From positions 62,001 through 126,000 of the forward strand of contig NZ_LGYH01000005.1 of NCBI RefSeq assembly GCF_001308015.1: DNA of 64,000 bases, given 5' to 3'. The notes below the pieces were generated by a model. The model saw only the letters and a program-made list of their open reading frames with translations. It was not told the DNA's origin and did not search any database. Source of the stretch: Neisseria sp. 83E34 (GTDB taxonomy: Bacteria; Pseudomonadota; Gammaproteobacteria; Burkholderiales; Neisseriaceae). The position numbers and the translations under genes were made by a program. This document shows, in pieces, positions 43,244 through 51,087 of this stretch (the stretch's first letter is position 1; each line of letters starts with the position of its first letter).

Positions 43244-44044
43244 CTAGTTAATCACTTGCCACAACATACGCGCAGCAATCACCAGCAGCAATACGCCGAA
43301 CGCCATTTTCAGCTTTTCGGCAGGCAACTTATGAGATGCTTTCACACCAATTGGTGCAAAAATCAAAGTAGCTGCCGCCAACACCACAGCGGCCGGCCAA
43401 TACACAAAGCCGACCGCGCCGGAAGGCAAGCCGGCCACGTTCCAACCTGCCGCAAGATAAGTAACCGCACCAGTCACCGCAATCGGCCAACCGAGCGCAG
43501 CCGAAGTGCCGACCGCCTGATGCATCGGCACATTGCAAAACACCATATACGGCACGGAAAGCGAACCGCCGCCGATACCGATCCAGCTGGAAAACACGCC
43601 AAATAAGCCACCCATACCAAACAAACCGCCTCTGCCCGGCAGCTGGCGGGTAGGCTTAGGTTTCACATTCATCAAAGCGCGCACGGCAAGAATCGTGGCA
43701 AAAACCACGAAGAAAATCTGCAGGCCTTCTTTCGGCAGATATTTGGCCAACAACGAACCCGCCACCACACCGGCGATCATGCCCGGCGCCATGCTTCTGA
43801 ATATCGCCCAATCGACACCGCCTTTTTTATGCTGCGACATCATACTCGAAAACGAAGTGAACACCATCACGGCAAACGATGTACCGATAGCAATATGCTG
43901 CGTATAAGCCGTGTCGCCCGCCCCCTGCATCTGCATCGCCCAAAGCACTACCGGCACAATAATCATACCGCCGCCGATGCCTAGCAAGCCGGCGATAAAC
44001 CCGGCAAACGAGCCGACCAAAGCCAGCATCACAATAATTTCCAC
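43244..44044 (-). CDS. TauE/SafE (TSUP) family membrane permease
   Basis: A 266-residue protein with about eight membrane helices. Two related halves each start with G-x-x-AGF-x-G-LLGIGGG-like motifs (GFIAGLLGIGGGMIIVP near 14-30, GVFSSWIGIGGGSLSVPYMV near 148-167), the TSUP signature. Members export or import sulfite, sulfoacetate and other organic anions; the substrate is not predictable. It is 17 bases before dld on the same strand, so a role in lactate or pyruvate passage is a possible inference. Confidence 0.85.
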   Translation of the reverse strand: MEIIVMLALVGSFAGFIAGLLGIGGGMIIVPVVLWAMQMQGAGDTAYTQHIAIGTSFAVMVFTSFSSMMSQHKKGGVDWAIFRSMAPGMIAGVVAGSLLAKYLPKEGLQIFFVVFATILAVRALMNVKPKPTRQLPGRGGLFGMGGLFGVFSSWIGIGGGSLSVPYMVFCNVPMHQAVGTSAALGWPIAVTGAVTYLAAGWNVAGLPSGAVGFVYWPAAVVLAAATLIFAPIGVKASHKLPAEKLKMAFGVLLLVIAARMLWQVIN

Positions 44045-44062
44045 TTGCTATCCTCTCTTGCT

Positions 44063-44090
44063 TTTCAGACAGGCATATGCCTGTCTGAAA
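44063..44090. repeat. DUS palindrome
   Basis: TTTCAGACAGGCAT abuts ATGCCTGTCTGAAA, a perfect 28-base palindrome, between pssA and the TSUP gene on the minus strand; it could act as a terminator for pssA. Confidence 0.65.
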
Positions 44091-44126
44091 CACTTGTTTT
44101 TCTTAAGCCATCAAAAAATCTGATTA

Positions 44127-44885
44127 TCAAACCAGCTTTCTCTTTTTCTTGATTCTGCGCCAGAAATACATCACATAGCCCGACAAACTGTATCCCAGGA
44201 AAAACAGAAAAATCACCAGTGAAGGCCCGAGCGCCACCAAAGGCAGCACCAGCATTGCCGCGATAATCGCCACAAACGGCACCTTGCGGCGCACATTCAG
44301 CTCTTTAAAGCTCCAAAACGGAATCTGCACCACCATCGACAAGCCGGCAAACAAAGTAAGCAGCAGCGCAAACCATTCCACACCGCCGATTTCACCATAA
44401 TTATGGTTAACCCAAACCAAACCGATAACCAGCGCAGCGGCCGTCGGGCTGGGGATACCGATAAACCAGCGTTTGTCCACTTTACCGATCATCGTATTGA
44501 ACAAAGCCAAACGCAGCGCGGCACATGCACAATAAATAAACGCCACCGAATAACCGACTTTGCCGAAATTAAACAGCTGCCACTTATAAGCAATCAGCGC
44601 CGGCGCCACACCGAAGCTCACCATATCGGCCAAACTGTCGAGCTGCTCGCCAAATGCACTCTGGCTGTTGGTCCAACGCGCTACGCGACCGTCCATACCG
44701 TCGAGCAGCATGGACACAAACACCGCAATCGCCGCCGTTTCATAATGCTCGTGCATCGCCTGCGTAATCGCAAAAAAAGCAGAAAACAAAGCCGCGATGG
44801 TAAAAGAATTGGGCAGCAGATAAATGCTGTTCTGACGCAAACGGCCGCGGCCGCTTACTGCTTGATCTTGCTGGGGGTATTCCAT
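44127..44885 (-). CDS. pssA: CDP-diacylglycerol-serine O-phosphatidyltransferase PssA
   Basis: A 252-residue membrane enzyme that makes phosphatidylserine, precursor of phosphatidylethanolamine. The CDP-alcohol phosphotransferase signature is complete: DGMDGRVAR followed by G-x3-D-x3-D (FGEQLDSLAD). About eight hydrophobic helices and a basic end KKKRKLV. It is the integral-membrane type, unlike the peripheral enzyme of E. coli. Start ATG 44885 (after GAGAA) fits the family; the frame stays open 29 codons upstream, partly through a DUS-derived A-C-L-N. No psd gene is next to it. Confidence 0.9.
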   Translation of the reverse strand: MEYPQQDQAVSGRGRLRQNSIYLLPNSFTIAALFSAFFAITQAMHEHYETAAIAVFVSMLLDGMDGRVARWTNSQSAFGEQLDSLADMVSFGVAPALIAYKWQLFNFGKVGYSVAFIYCACAALRLALFNTMIGKVDKRWFIGIPSPTAAALVIGLVWVNHNYGEIGGVEWFALLLTLFAGLSMVVQIPFWSFKELNVRRKVPFVAIIAAMLVLPLVALGPSLVIFLFFLGYSLSGYVMYFWRRIKKKRKLV

Positions 44886-45070
44886 AAAAATTCTCGACTG
44901 TTTATTCAAACAGGCATCCACGCCTGTATTTATTTTGGGTAACTTCCTTAACCAATTCAGATTATAACCCAATTTGCCTGCTGCATATGGCAGGCAGGCG
45001 TAGGCGGCACGCGTCGATCATAGTTCAGACAGGCATATGCCTGTCTGAACATATTTTCTACATATTTGAA
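44886..45070. other. pssA upstream region with DUS palindrome
   Basis: Includes a perfect DUS palindrome at 45023-45050 (GTTCAGACAGGCAT abutting its complement) and the likely pssA promoter. No gene. Confidence 0.45.
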
Positions 45071-45205
45071 AGTAGCCCAACTTGAGAATAATACCCCCAT
45101 CATATTCAGGCTTGATCCGAGTATCTTCCACTATTACTGGAATTCAAGATACTCGGGGCAAGCCCTAGTATGGTGAATGTACTATTTTTAAGTTGGTTCA
45201 CTCTA
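45071..45205. repeat. Miniature element with ACTCGGG core
   Basis: Terminal repeats AGTAGCCCAACTTGAG (left) and AAGTTGGTTCACTCTA (right). The core contains GCTTGATCCGAGTATCTTCC and CAAGATACTCGGGGCAAGCCC, the same order as the copy at 58764 but with more changes. About 135 bp. Confidence 0.65.
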
Positions 45206-45219
45206 GTCTCAATCATAAG

Positions 45220-45255
45220 AATGCCTGTCTGAAAAATTATTTTCAGACAGGCATT
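45220..45255. terminator. DUS inverted-pair terminator
   Basis: AATGCCTGTCTGAAAA pairs with its complement across ATTA; on the minus strand it is 28 bases past the VanZ-like stop. Confidence 0.75.
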
Positions 45256-45282
45256 TATGTTCATCCCGATATAAATAAAGCC

Positions 45283-45657
45283 TTAACCTACGCCCTTTAT
45301 AGCCGCCACATTGCGCGCCAGCAACAAAGCCAAACCTGTGCCCAGCATATCGGCCAAACCATCCGCCAACTCTGCCGAACGCGTTTGGGTAAACCAGAGC
45401 TGCGCCAGCTCGCTGCTCAGGGCAAATACCAGTGCAAACACCAGCAGCGCCGCATAAGGCGGGCGGCGGCGTGCTTCTAAAAAGCTGCGGGCTATCAGCC
45501 AGATTTGTGCAAAAAACATGCCGCAATGGGCGGCTTTGTCAAAATGAGGAAACGGCGGCGCCGAGCCGGAGCTTTCCTTCAAAATGCCGAACCAGCACAC
45601 GACAAACCACACCAGCGCAAACACCGTATATTTATTGAAAGGTATGTTTTTCAGCAT
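45283..45657 (-). CDS. VanZ-like family membrane protein
   Basis: A 124-residue protein with four helices, of the VanZ-like family (related to the teicoplanin-resistance protein but usually of unknown role). Landmarks: FDKAAHCGMFFAQIWLIAR (about 38-56), with the D-K-x2-H motif, and SSELAQLWFTQTRSAELADGLADMLGTGL (about 80-108). I use ATG 45657, which overlaps the stop of the 67-residue gene (ATGCTGA), rather than a codon five residues upstream. The two genes are coupled. Confidence 0.8.
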   Translation of the reverse strand: MLKNIPFNKYTVFALVWFVVCWFGILKESSGSAPPFPHFDKAAHCGMFFAQIWLIARSFLEARRRPPYAALLVFALVFALSSELAQLWFTQTRSAELADGLADMLGTGLALLLARNVAAIKGVG

Positions 45658-45854
45658 TCTTCGTCCAACCAAGTTTGGCAGATACCCGCCAACCGCACAA
45701 ATTTACCGCCGCGCGCATTCAGAATATCGCGCCATTGCGCCACTTCTGCCGCTGAAGGCGCATCTTCCACGCTGCATTCATACAGCAAAAAATCCAGCGT
45801 TTCGCCCACCACACCCGGCGCCTCATGCTCTATTAAATCAATAAGTTCCGACAT
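45651..45854 (-). CDS. Small conserved-looking protein, unknown function
   Basis: A 67-residue acidic soluble protein (MSELIDLIEHEAPGVVGETL ...). I do not recognise a family. It looks real because the stop overlaps the VanZ-like start, the third codon positions are GC-rich like nearby genes and it fills an otherwise empty gap between yebC and the VanZ gene. It ends TWLDEEC. A lone DUS lies just before its start at about 45860. Confidence 0.6.
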   Translation of the reverse strand: MSELIDLIEHEAPGVVGETLDFLLYECSVEDAPSAAEVAQWRDILNARGGKFVRLAGICQTWLDEEC

Positions 45855-45940
45855 TATCTATGCCTGTCTGAAAAAGAAATAGCCGCGCGGTTAAGTTAGC
45901 CTTCACAGCGCAGCCGTTTCATAACATTCGAATATTGTTT

Positions 45941-46669
45941 TTACACATCAAACTGCAACACGGCGGAAGTGTACACGTTTTGCACGTCGTCCAAATCTTC
46001 CAACGCATCAATCAGTTTCTGCATTTTTTCAGCATCTTCGCCGGTGAGCACGGTATCGTTTTGCGCACGCATGGTGACATCGCCGTCTTCCGATTTGAAA
46101 CCCGCCTCTTCCAAAGTGGCTTTCACTTGCGCCCAGTCCGCAGGCGCGGTAATCACTTCGATCACGCCTTCGTCATCCACAACCACATCTTCCGCACCCG
46201 CTTCCAAAGCCGCTTCCATCAGCGCATCTTCATCCGCATCGGTAAACACCAAATAGCCCTGATGCTCGAATTGAAACGCCACGCAGCCGTCGGTGCCCAA
46301 ATTGCCGCCGTTTTTATTGAACGCATGGCGCACATCGGCTACCGTGCGGGTTTTGTTATCGGTCAGGCAATCCACCATCAAAGCCGCGCCGCCGATGCCG
46401 TAGCCCTCATAACGCAGCTCCACATAATCCGCGCCTTCCACGTTGCCCGTGCCCTTATCAATCGCGCGCTGCACGTTATCTTTCGGCATATTCGCGTCCC
46501 AAGCCTTGTCCATCGCCAAACGCAAACGCGGATTGGAAGCAGGATCGCCGCCGCCCAAGCGTGCAGCAACGGTAATCTCTTTAATCAATCGCGTGAAAAT
46601 CTTGCCGCGCTTCGCATCCTGGCGCGCTTTTTTATGCTGGATATTCGCCCATTTACTGTGGCCTGCCAT
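45941..46669 (-). CDS. yebC: YebC/PmpR family DNA-binding regulator
   Basis: A 242-residue protein of the YebC/TACO1 family. [23 protein letters not shown] at the start and the ALGGGDP-like [18 protein letters not shown] block (about 39-56) are diagnostic. Family members act as transcription regulators (PmpR) and, as shown for some, in translation of proline-rich stretches. The C-terminal half is acidic. ATG 46669 follows AAAAGGATTTTTGT. Confidence 0.94.
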   Translation of the reverse strand: MAGHSKWANIQHKKARQDAKRGKIFTRLIKEITVAARLGGGDPASNPRLRLAMDKAWDANMPKDNVQRAIDKGTGNVEGADYVELRYEGYGIGGAALMVDCLTDNKTRTVADVRHAFNKNGGNLGTDGCVAFQFEHQGYLVFTDADEDALMEAALEAGAEDVVVDDEGVIEVITAPADWAQVKATLEEAGFKSEDGDVTMRAQNDTVLTGEDAEKMQKLIDALEDLDDVQNVYTSAVLQFDV

Positions 46670-46744
46670 ACAAAAATCCTTTTACTTCGATAAATTTTGA
46701 GGCGGATATTTTAACATACATAGCCGCCCAAACGCTGAAAACAG

Positions 46745-46784
46745 ACAATGCCTGTCTGAAAAACAATTTCCAGACAGGCATTGT
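46745..46784. terminator. DUS inverted-pair terminator, one arm changed
   Basis: ACAATGCCTGTCTGGAAA-like pairing: the left arm is a full DUS and the right arm has C in place of T (CCAGACAGGCA). It lies 13 bases past the stop of the 196-residue gene and ends the CsgG-like cluster. Confidence 0.7.
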
Positions 46785-46797
46785 AATCGGTCAGAAA

Positions 46798-47388
46798 CTA
46801 TTCTGATTGAGGCGTGGAAACCGGTTTTTCCTCCGTATTTCTCTCGGTAGAAACCGCCGGTTGTGTTACGCTTCCGGCAGCAGAGTCACCCTGCCGTGCA
46901 ATAACACGCACTTTATTCAATTTGTTATTCAAATCCCGAACAGTGCGTGCGTTTTGTTCCTCGATATTGTAAAGCTGTTGCAACTCGGGTAACTCAAGCC
47001 CGGCTTCCAAAGATGCCATGGACTGCTGTATCTCCGAATTCATTTGCTTCAACGCTTCGCGCACGCTGGCTACACTTCGTTCAGGAGCGCCATGCTGCAT
47101 CCAGCCGGCAATCTGCATAGACATCATTTGCAGGTTTTGCTGACGGCGGTTGACCGCGGGAACCCGTTGCGCATACTGGTAACGCTGCAATAGCGCGATT
47201 CTGTTAGTATCAATATTGGACAGCGAAATTTGCGGCATCTGAAACTGACCGGCTTGCTGGCCACCCTGAGCTGTCCTTCCACCGATATTCGGATCAGGAT
47301 TATTAACGATGAAAATTTCTGCGGATACCGGCGCAGCAACAGATAACACACCGATTAACAACGAGGTTGTTTTTATTTTGTTAAACAT
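46798..47388 (-). CDS. Secreted coiled-coil protein, possible CsgF-like accessory factor
   Basis: A 196-residue periplasmic or surface protein. The signal peptide ends at residue 23 (VSA-E). The mature N-terminus reads EIFIVNNPDPNIGG, which resembles the N-terminus of CsgF (F-x-F-x-NPNFGG), the part that plugs the CsgG channel in curli secretion. Residues about 40-165 are helical and rich in Gln/Met with heptad-like spacing (LQQLYNIEEQNARTVRDLNNKLNKVR), so a coiled coil is likely; the last 30 residues are a Ser/Thr/Pro/Glu tail. ATG 47388 follows GGGAG. It is 11 bases after the CsgG-like gene and ends the cluster. The CsgF link is an inference from motif and position. Confidence 0.6.
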   Translation of the reverse strand: MFNKIKTTSLLIGVLSVAAPVSAEIFIVNNPDPNIGGRTAQGGQQAGQFQMPQISLSNIDTNRIALLQRYQYAQRVPAVNRRQQNLQMMSMQIAGWMQHGAPERSVASVREALKQMNSEIQQSMASLEAGLELPELQQLYNIEEQNARTVRDLNNKLNKVRVIARQGDSAAGSVTQPAVSTERNTEEKPVSTPQSE

Positions 47389-47399
47389 AATCCAGCTCC

Positions 47400-48353
47400 C
47401 TAACAACTTTGTTCGCTTGTTTTATAGGGTTTGAGAAATTTATCCAGCAACTGGTACACGCCCTTATCAATCATCTCTTTAACGGCCGCCATTTTCGGGT
47501 CGGCTACCCGGGCAGAATAATCTATACCGTAATCTTTAGACCCTATCAAGCGGAAAAAATTGTGTGTGTTTTTCACGGCATAAAACGTATTGGTCAGGCT
47601 AACCGTAGCCAGCTCGTTAGTGCCGTTCACACGCATTACCGCACCTGTCCAAGAATCAATCAGCCGCATATTTACCGTTGCTGTAATCGCCTGAATATCC
47701 CGCGAATATTGGTATTGATAAACATCTACACCAATATTGGTATTAGGTAAAACTCCCTCTTCATCATACTGAGTCAAAGCACCGGCGATATAATAATTGG
47801 AAGGGAAATTTACTCCGGTCGGCACATGCTGCAACGAAGTCATAGTAGAGGAAAAATTCTGCACAATACCGTCGGCCAATACATAATTCGGATGCAGGAA
47901 ATTATTGCGCGATTCAATCAAGGTGTCAGGAAACAACGGTGTTTCCACCAAATCAAAATGACGGAAATGCGACATTGCATCCATGACCATATCCGAAATA
48001 GCCGTGGAATTAATATCAAAAACCTTACCGGTTTTATCCCTGAACGGTGCTACCGCCATGCGGAAATACCCGTTACCAGTTGTTACGCCTGATTGAAGCG
48101 CACTCTGACGGACTGTGTCGAAAAAACCGGCATGCATATCGCGCAGACATTCCAGCTTTTTACCGTAAAAAGTTTGATGATCGCTAATCTGTTGGGAGCG
48201 CTGGTCGGCCACAGCCTGCACTTTGGCACGCTTACTTTCGCTATTGTAATAATTGCGCGTATATTTCAAATCAAGTGTCGAACATGCCCCTGCAAATAAT
48301 GTGGCCGACAACAAAGCAGCCATTTTTATTTTTGTTTTTATTGAAGTTATCAT
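47400..48353 (-). CDS. CsgG/HfaB-like outer-membrane secretion lipoprotein
   Basis: A 317-residue lipoprotein (lipobox LFAGAC, Cys24). After a helical N-terminal part (about 30-90), residues 95-290 follow CsgG/HfaB: MAVAPFRDKTGK, then NSTAISDMVMDAMSHFRHFDLVE, a YVLADGIVQNF strand, YIAGALTQYDEE, and ITATVNMRLIDSWTGAVMRVNG. In CsgG these form a nine-subunit pore that exports curli. The loop after DKTGK is several residues shorter than in CsgG, so the constriction may differ. Its ATG overlaps the stop of the 191-residue subunit gene by 4 bases. Confidence 0.75.
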   Translation of the reverse strand: MITSIKTKIKMAALLSATLFAGACSTLDLKYTRNYYNSESKRAKVQAVADQRSQQISDHQTFYGKKLECLRDMHAGFFDTVRQSALQSGVTTGNGYFRMAVAPFRDKTGKVFDINSTAISDMVMDAMSHFRHFDLVETPLFPDTLIESRNNFLHPNYVLADGIVQNFSSTMTSLQHVPTGVNFPSNYYIAGALTQYDEEGVLPNTNIGVDVYQYQYSRDIQAITATVNMRLIDSWTGAVMRVNGTNELATVSLTNTFYAVKNTHNFFRLIGSKDYGIDYSARVADPKMAAVKEMIDKGVYQLLDKFLKPYKTSEQSC

Positions 48354-48925
48354 TTTGCGATCGCCTTAAATGTGTTGCGTCCTTTAACATCAACAATAAT
48401 ATTGCTTTCATCGTCATCGTCAAAGCCGGTGCACACCACTCCTGCACACGCCTTGCCTCCGTTAGAAGCAACTGCAGTAGCTTGAATATTGCTGTTGCGC
48501 GAAGTAACACGCACATTCTGCATCTTCACCTTAGAATTACCTTTTTTATTGCCATTTTCAATCACTACAATGCCAGCATTATTCCCCTTGGTAGATTGAG
48601 TAATGCCATCAGTAATGATGCGCGTATCACGGATGATTATCTGCTTGTTGAGCGGGTTTTCAATCTGAATCAACGGCTCTTTATCGCCTGCCTTACCGAT
48701 AATGGTACCGCCCTGCAAAATCACTTTATTGCCGTTTTGAATCAACTTACCGCCTTGCAAATTGCGTACTTCGATTTTCTCCTGCTTTAACGCACCTTTG
48801 TTTTCGGTAACAGGCTTTCTTTCGGAAACCGAACCTTTATCGGTAATGGAGTTCGGCGCCGCATGAGAAACAGACGCTGCCAGAAATACGCTGCTTAAAG
48901 CAAGCACTAATTGACGTTTAGACAT
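48350..48925 (-). CDS. Secreted beta-rich protein of the CsgG-like cluster
   Basis: A 191-residue exported protein (signal peptide cut near SHA-AP, about residue 22). A Lys/Glu-rich linker (about 25-55) leads to a region rich in beta strands and Asn/Gly/Ile (GGKLIQNGNKVILQGGTIIG, IIIRDTRIITDG, GIVVIENGN) that suggests a parallel beta-helix. The C-terminal ATAVASNGGKACAGVV carries the motif shared with the three smaller secreted proteins. It has an extra CxxxC pair (CAGVVC). Ribosome site CAGGAG. The stop overlaps the CsgG-like start, so it may be the anchor or nucleator subunit, by analogy with CsgB. Confidence 0.65.
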   Translation of the reverse strand: MSKRQLVLALSSVFLAASVSHAAPNSITDKGSVSERKPVTENKGALKQEKIEVRNLQGGKLIQNGNKVILQGGTIIGKAGDKEPLIQIENPLNKQIIIRDTRIITDGITQSTKGNNAGIVVIENGNKKGNSKVKMQNVRVTSRNSNIQATAVASNGGKACAGVVCTGFDDDDESNIIVDVKGRNTFKAIAK

Positions 48926-49008
48926 GTCTTAAAACTCCTGTTTAAAAATTAGAATTGTTCCGCTTTCTCAAACACACGATCTTACCCTTGTAGCCATTAT
49001 TCAAATAT

Positions 49009-49353
49009 TTATTTATTCACATAAGCACCGGCAAATGCCTTGTTTCCGTTTGATGCCTCCGCATGAGCATTTATCCGGGCACTTTCAAGCTTCACTTCCG
49101 CTCTCTTTTTGTCGTTTTTAATGCCTTTATTACTGTTATGGCTGATTACACCGCCTGCTACTGCATAAGAATTTCCTCCGTCGGCAATAGCCGTAGCATT
49201 AATACTGCTGTTATCCAATTTCCCTATAGCGACATTACCATCTATCTTGTTAACCCATTTAAGCGACTCATTTTCGATAAAGTCAGTTATAGGGTTGGCA
49301 CCGGCATACATGGCAGCCAAACAAAATGCAAATAACATTACTCTCTTATTCAT
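49009..49353 (-). CDS. Small secreted repeat protein C
   Basis: A 114-residue exported protein (signal peptide cut near AGA-N, residue 19). Two imperfect repeats follow: one about 39-80 (GNVAIGKLDNSSINATAIADGG, then YAVAGGVISHN) and one about 83-114 (AEVKLESARINAHAEASNG, then KAFAGAYVNK). Alternating small and hydrophobic residues (I-N-A-x-A-x-A) point to beta strands. Most divergent of the three small subunits; a charged insert (NKGIKNDKKR) separates the repeats. ATG 49353 follows CAGGAG. Confidence 0.7.
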   Translation of the reverse strand: MNKRVMLFAFCLAAMYAGANPITDFIENESLKWVNKIDGNVAIGKLDNSSINATAIADGGNSYAVAGGVISHNSNKGIKNDKKRAEVKLESARINAHAEASNGNKAFAGAYVNK

Positions 49354-49401
49354 CAGTCATACTCCTGTTATAGATTTATTAAATAAACCGAAAATATCTA
49401 A

Positions 49402-49423
49402 AGCGTGGGCTCATGCCCACGCT
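49402..49423 (-). terminator. Hairpin between subunit genes B and C
   Basis: AGCGTGGGC and GCCCACGCT form a perfect 9-bp stem with loop TCAT, 59 bases past the subunit B stop. There is only a short T tract afterwards, so it is more likely a partial terminator or RNA-stabilising end than a full stop. Confidence 0.6.
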
Positions 49424-49482
49424 TATCGTCTCAATGGCACAGGGCATAACCTGACATTATTGATTCAGGTAAAAGCCTAATA

Positions 49483-49839
49483 TTAATATTGCGAAGCCAC
49501 TACGCCACCAGCATTAGCTACACTATTCTTACCTGATGCTTTAGCTTTAGCTTTAACTGTTCCACCAGTAAATACGCCAAGACCTACGTTCACACCAACA
49601 GTTGATTGGCCAGCTTTTTGACTTGCTACCACACCACCCGCATTAGCCAGCCCACCGTTTTGAGCATCCGCTTCAGCCTCAATGTTAGCATTGTCTGTTA
49701 CAAAACCTACGCCGGCATTAATTGCTGCAGTTTTATTAAAAACTTTGCCCGCCACATCAGCTGCGCTGCCAAGCGCATCTGCCTGAGCACCAGCAGAAAC
49801 GATCATCAAAGCTAAAAACAATGCAGAAACTTTTTTCAT
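49483..49839 (-). CDS. Small secreted repeat protein B
   Basis: A 118-residue exported protein (signal peptide cut near AQA-D, residue 20). Two clear repeats: 39-74 (AINAGVGFVTDNANIEAEAD, then GGLANAGGVVASQ) and 81-117 (VGVNVGLGVFTGGTVKAKAK, then NSVANAGGVVASQ). The shared end ANAGGVVASQ appears twice exactly. Ala, Gly, Val and Asn dominate and there is no Cys, as in amyloid-type or beta-solenoid subunits. ATG 49839 follows TAGGAG. I do not recognise a named family. Confidence 0.75.
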   Translation of the reverse strand: MKKVSALFLALMIVSAGAQADALGSAADVAGKVFNKTAAINAGVGFVTDNANIEAEADAQNGGLANAGGVVASQKAGQSTVGVNVGLGVFTGGTVKAKAKASGKNSVANAGGVVASQY

Positions 49840-50005
49840 GATTAAACTCCTAAAATCTAAACTCTATTAATTTAAGGATACGGAACTATTTTCCGCCAAG
49901 GAGGCATGCAACAGTAACAATGAAGAGGGGTTTACCATTGCTTGCTATAAACAGCCGGGTCCATCCCAAACCATTTAATTCTAAAACTCTACAAAATTCA
50001 GACGA

Positions 50006-50344
50006 TTATTCGGTTCCCGCAATAATGCCTCCGGCCAAAGCTTTGCTTTTACGCCCGTTGGCTTTTGCACGGGCTTTAATATCTGTATTTTTCAATATAC
50101 CTGCTGACACATTAATACGGACAGCTTTATTTTTAGTATTCTGATCGGCAATCACTCCACCCGCCGAAGCCATACCGCCATTTGAAGCTTCCGCCTCTGC
50201 ATCTATGGAACTATTGTCTAATACACCTACTGCAACATTGGCTCTGGTTCTCCCGGTCAAAATATCACTCAATCCGCCAAGACCGAAAGCTGAAGCAATA
50301 GCCGGTATCGCCAACGCACACAGCAACAGATAAATCCTTTTCAC
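50006..50344 (-). CDS. Small secreted repeat protein A (first gene of the cluster)
   Basis: A 112-residue exported protein (signal peptide cut near ASA-F, residue 19). Repeats at 35-68 (ANVAVGVLDNSSIDAEAEAS, then GGMASAGGVIADQ) and 75-110 (VRINVSAGILKNTDIKARAK, then SKALAGGIIAG). Repeat 1 is acidic (DAEAEA) and repeat 2 basic (KARAKA), a pattern also in protein B, which could help head-to-tail stacking. The start is GTG 50344, 5 bases after a full AGGAGG ribosome site. Confidence 0.75.
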   Translation of the reverse strand: MKRIYLLLCALAIPAIASAFGLGGLSDILTGRTRANVAVGVLDNSSIDAEAEASNGGMASAGGVIADQNTKNKAVRINVSAGILKNTDIKARAKANGRKSKALAGGIIAGTE

Positions 50345-51060
50345 TCCCGCCTCCTAGCTATATTAAGCTGAATTGAATTCTCTAGTGATAAATGACTTTA
50401 AACAAACAACAAATTTAAAATGTTCCGTTTTTTGATAGTGCCTTCATTTCAAATTTTATGTCATTGTACTAATTTGTCAGTTTCTAATAAAGAAAAGTTT
50501 CCTTTTTTCAGGCAGACAACTTTTGTTAACAAATATTCTTCAAGCAGAGAATTTTTCAAATGCTTAAATTACCAACAAACGGCACGCTTTAAGCGCCTCC
50601 CCCAAAAACTAATTTTTACAAAAATAAACAATTTAACAATACAAAGTTTATTATAATTAACAAAATTATCATCTTTTAAATCAACATATTAATAATTTTT
50701 GTTATGATATTTTAATAACAAACGATATGGATAAACGTATCATTTAAACGCATAGAAGGCTGTCTGAAATCGGTTTTAGCTTCGCAGAAACCCGCGTTGC
50801 CCGTTTTCAAACAGCCTTCTTCTATTCAAATCATTCAAATATTCATCTATCCTACTTCCCAATACCATACCAAAACAGCGTGGCTATGAAACTGAACTTT
50901 TCATACGAAGCGGCTGAATACAGTACATAAATTTAAGAAACTGCCATAACAATTAATTAAGCATTTCAACTAATTAAGCATTTCAACAAAAATATAAAAC
51001 CGAAAACTGAACATTTAGTAGGATATTAAGCCTTTCAGCCACCTCGTTATAATAAAGCAC
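50345..51060. other. Long AT-rich upstream region of the CsgG-like cluster
   Basis: About 700 bases, much more AT-rich than the genes on either side. It should hold the cluster promoter on the minus strand. It includes an odd DUS-like stem at about 50755-50822 (AAGGCTGTCTGAAA with TTTCAAACAGCCTT), whose loop repeats in inverted form at 51612-51631. Short open frames here look like chance. Confidence 0.5.
50778..50797 (+). repeat. Left copy of a 20-bp inverted repeat flanking the PAS gene
   Basis: AGCTTCGCAGAAACCCGCGT, exactly complementary to 51612-51631. It sits in the loop of a stem made from the variant DUS AGGCTGTCTGAA. Confidence 0.75.
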
Positions 51061-51087
51061 ATGAAACATAACCAACGGAGCCAGACC

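Noticed and set aside
45935-46693. 252-codon plus-strand frame opposite yebC
   Set aside because: Mirror frame of yebC; His/Arg-rich composition is typical of such shadows.
49009-50344. Small repeat proteins as phage tail-fibre or autotransporter fragments
   Set aside because: Each has its own signal peptide, ribosome site and stop, and the four share a motif with a channel gene downstream.
50420-50656. 78-codon frame upstream of the CsgG-like cluster
   Set aside because: Very AT-rich, no ribosome site, overlaps the likely promoter region.
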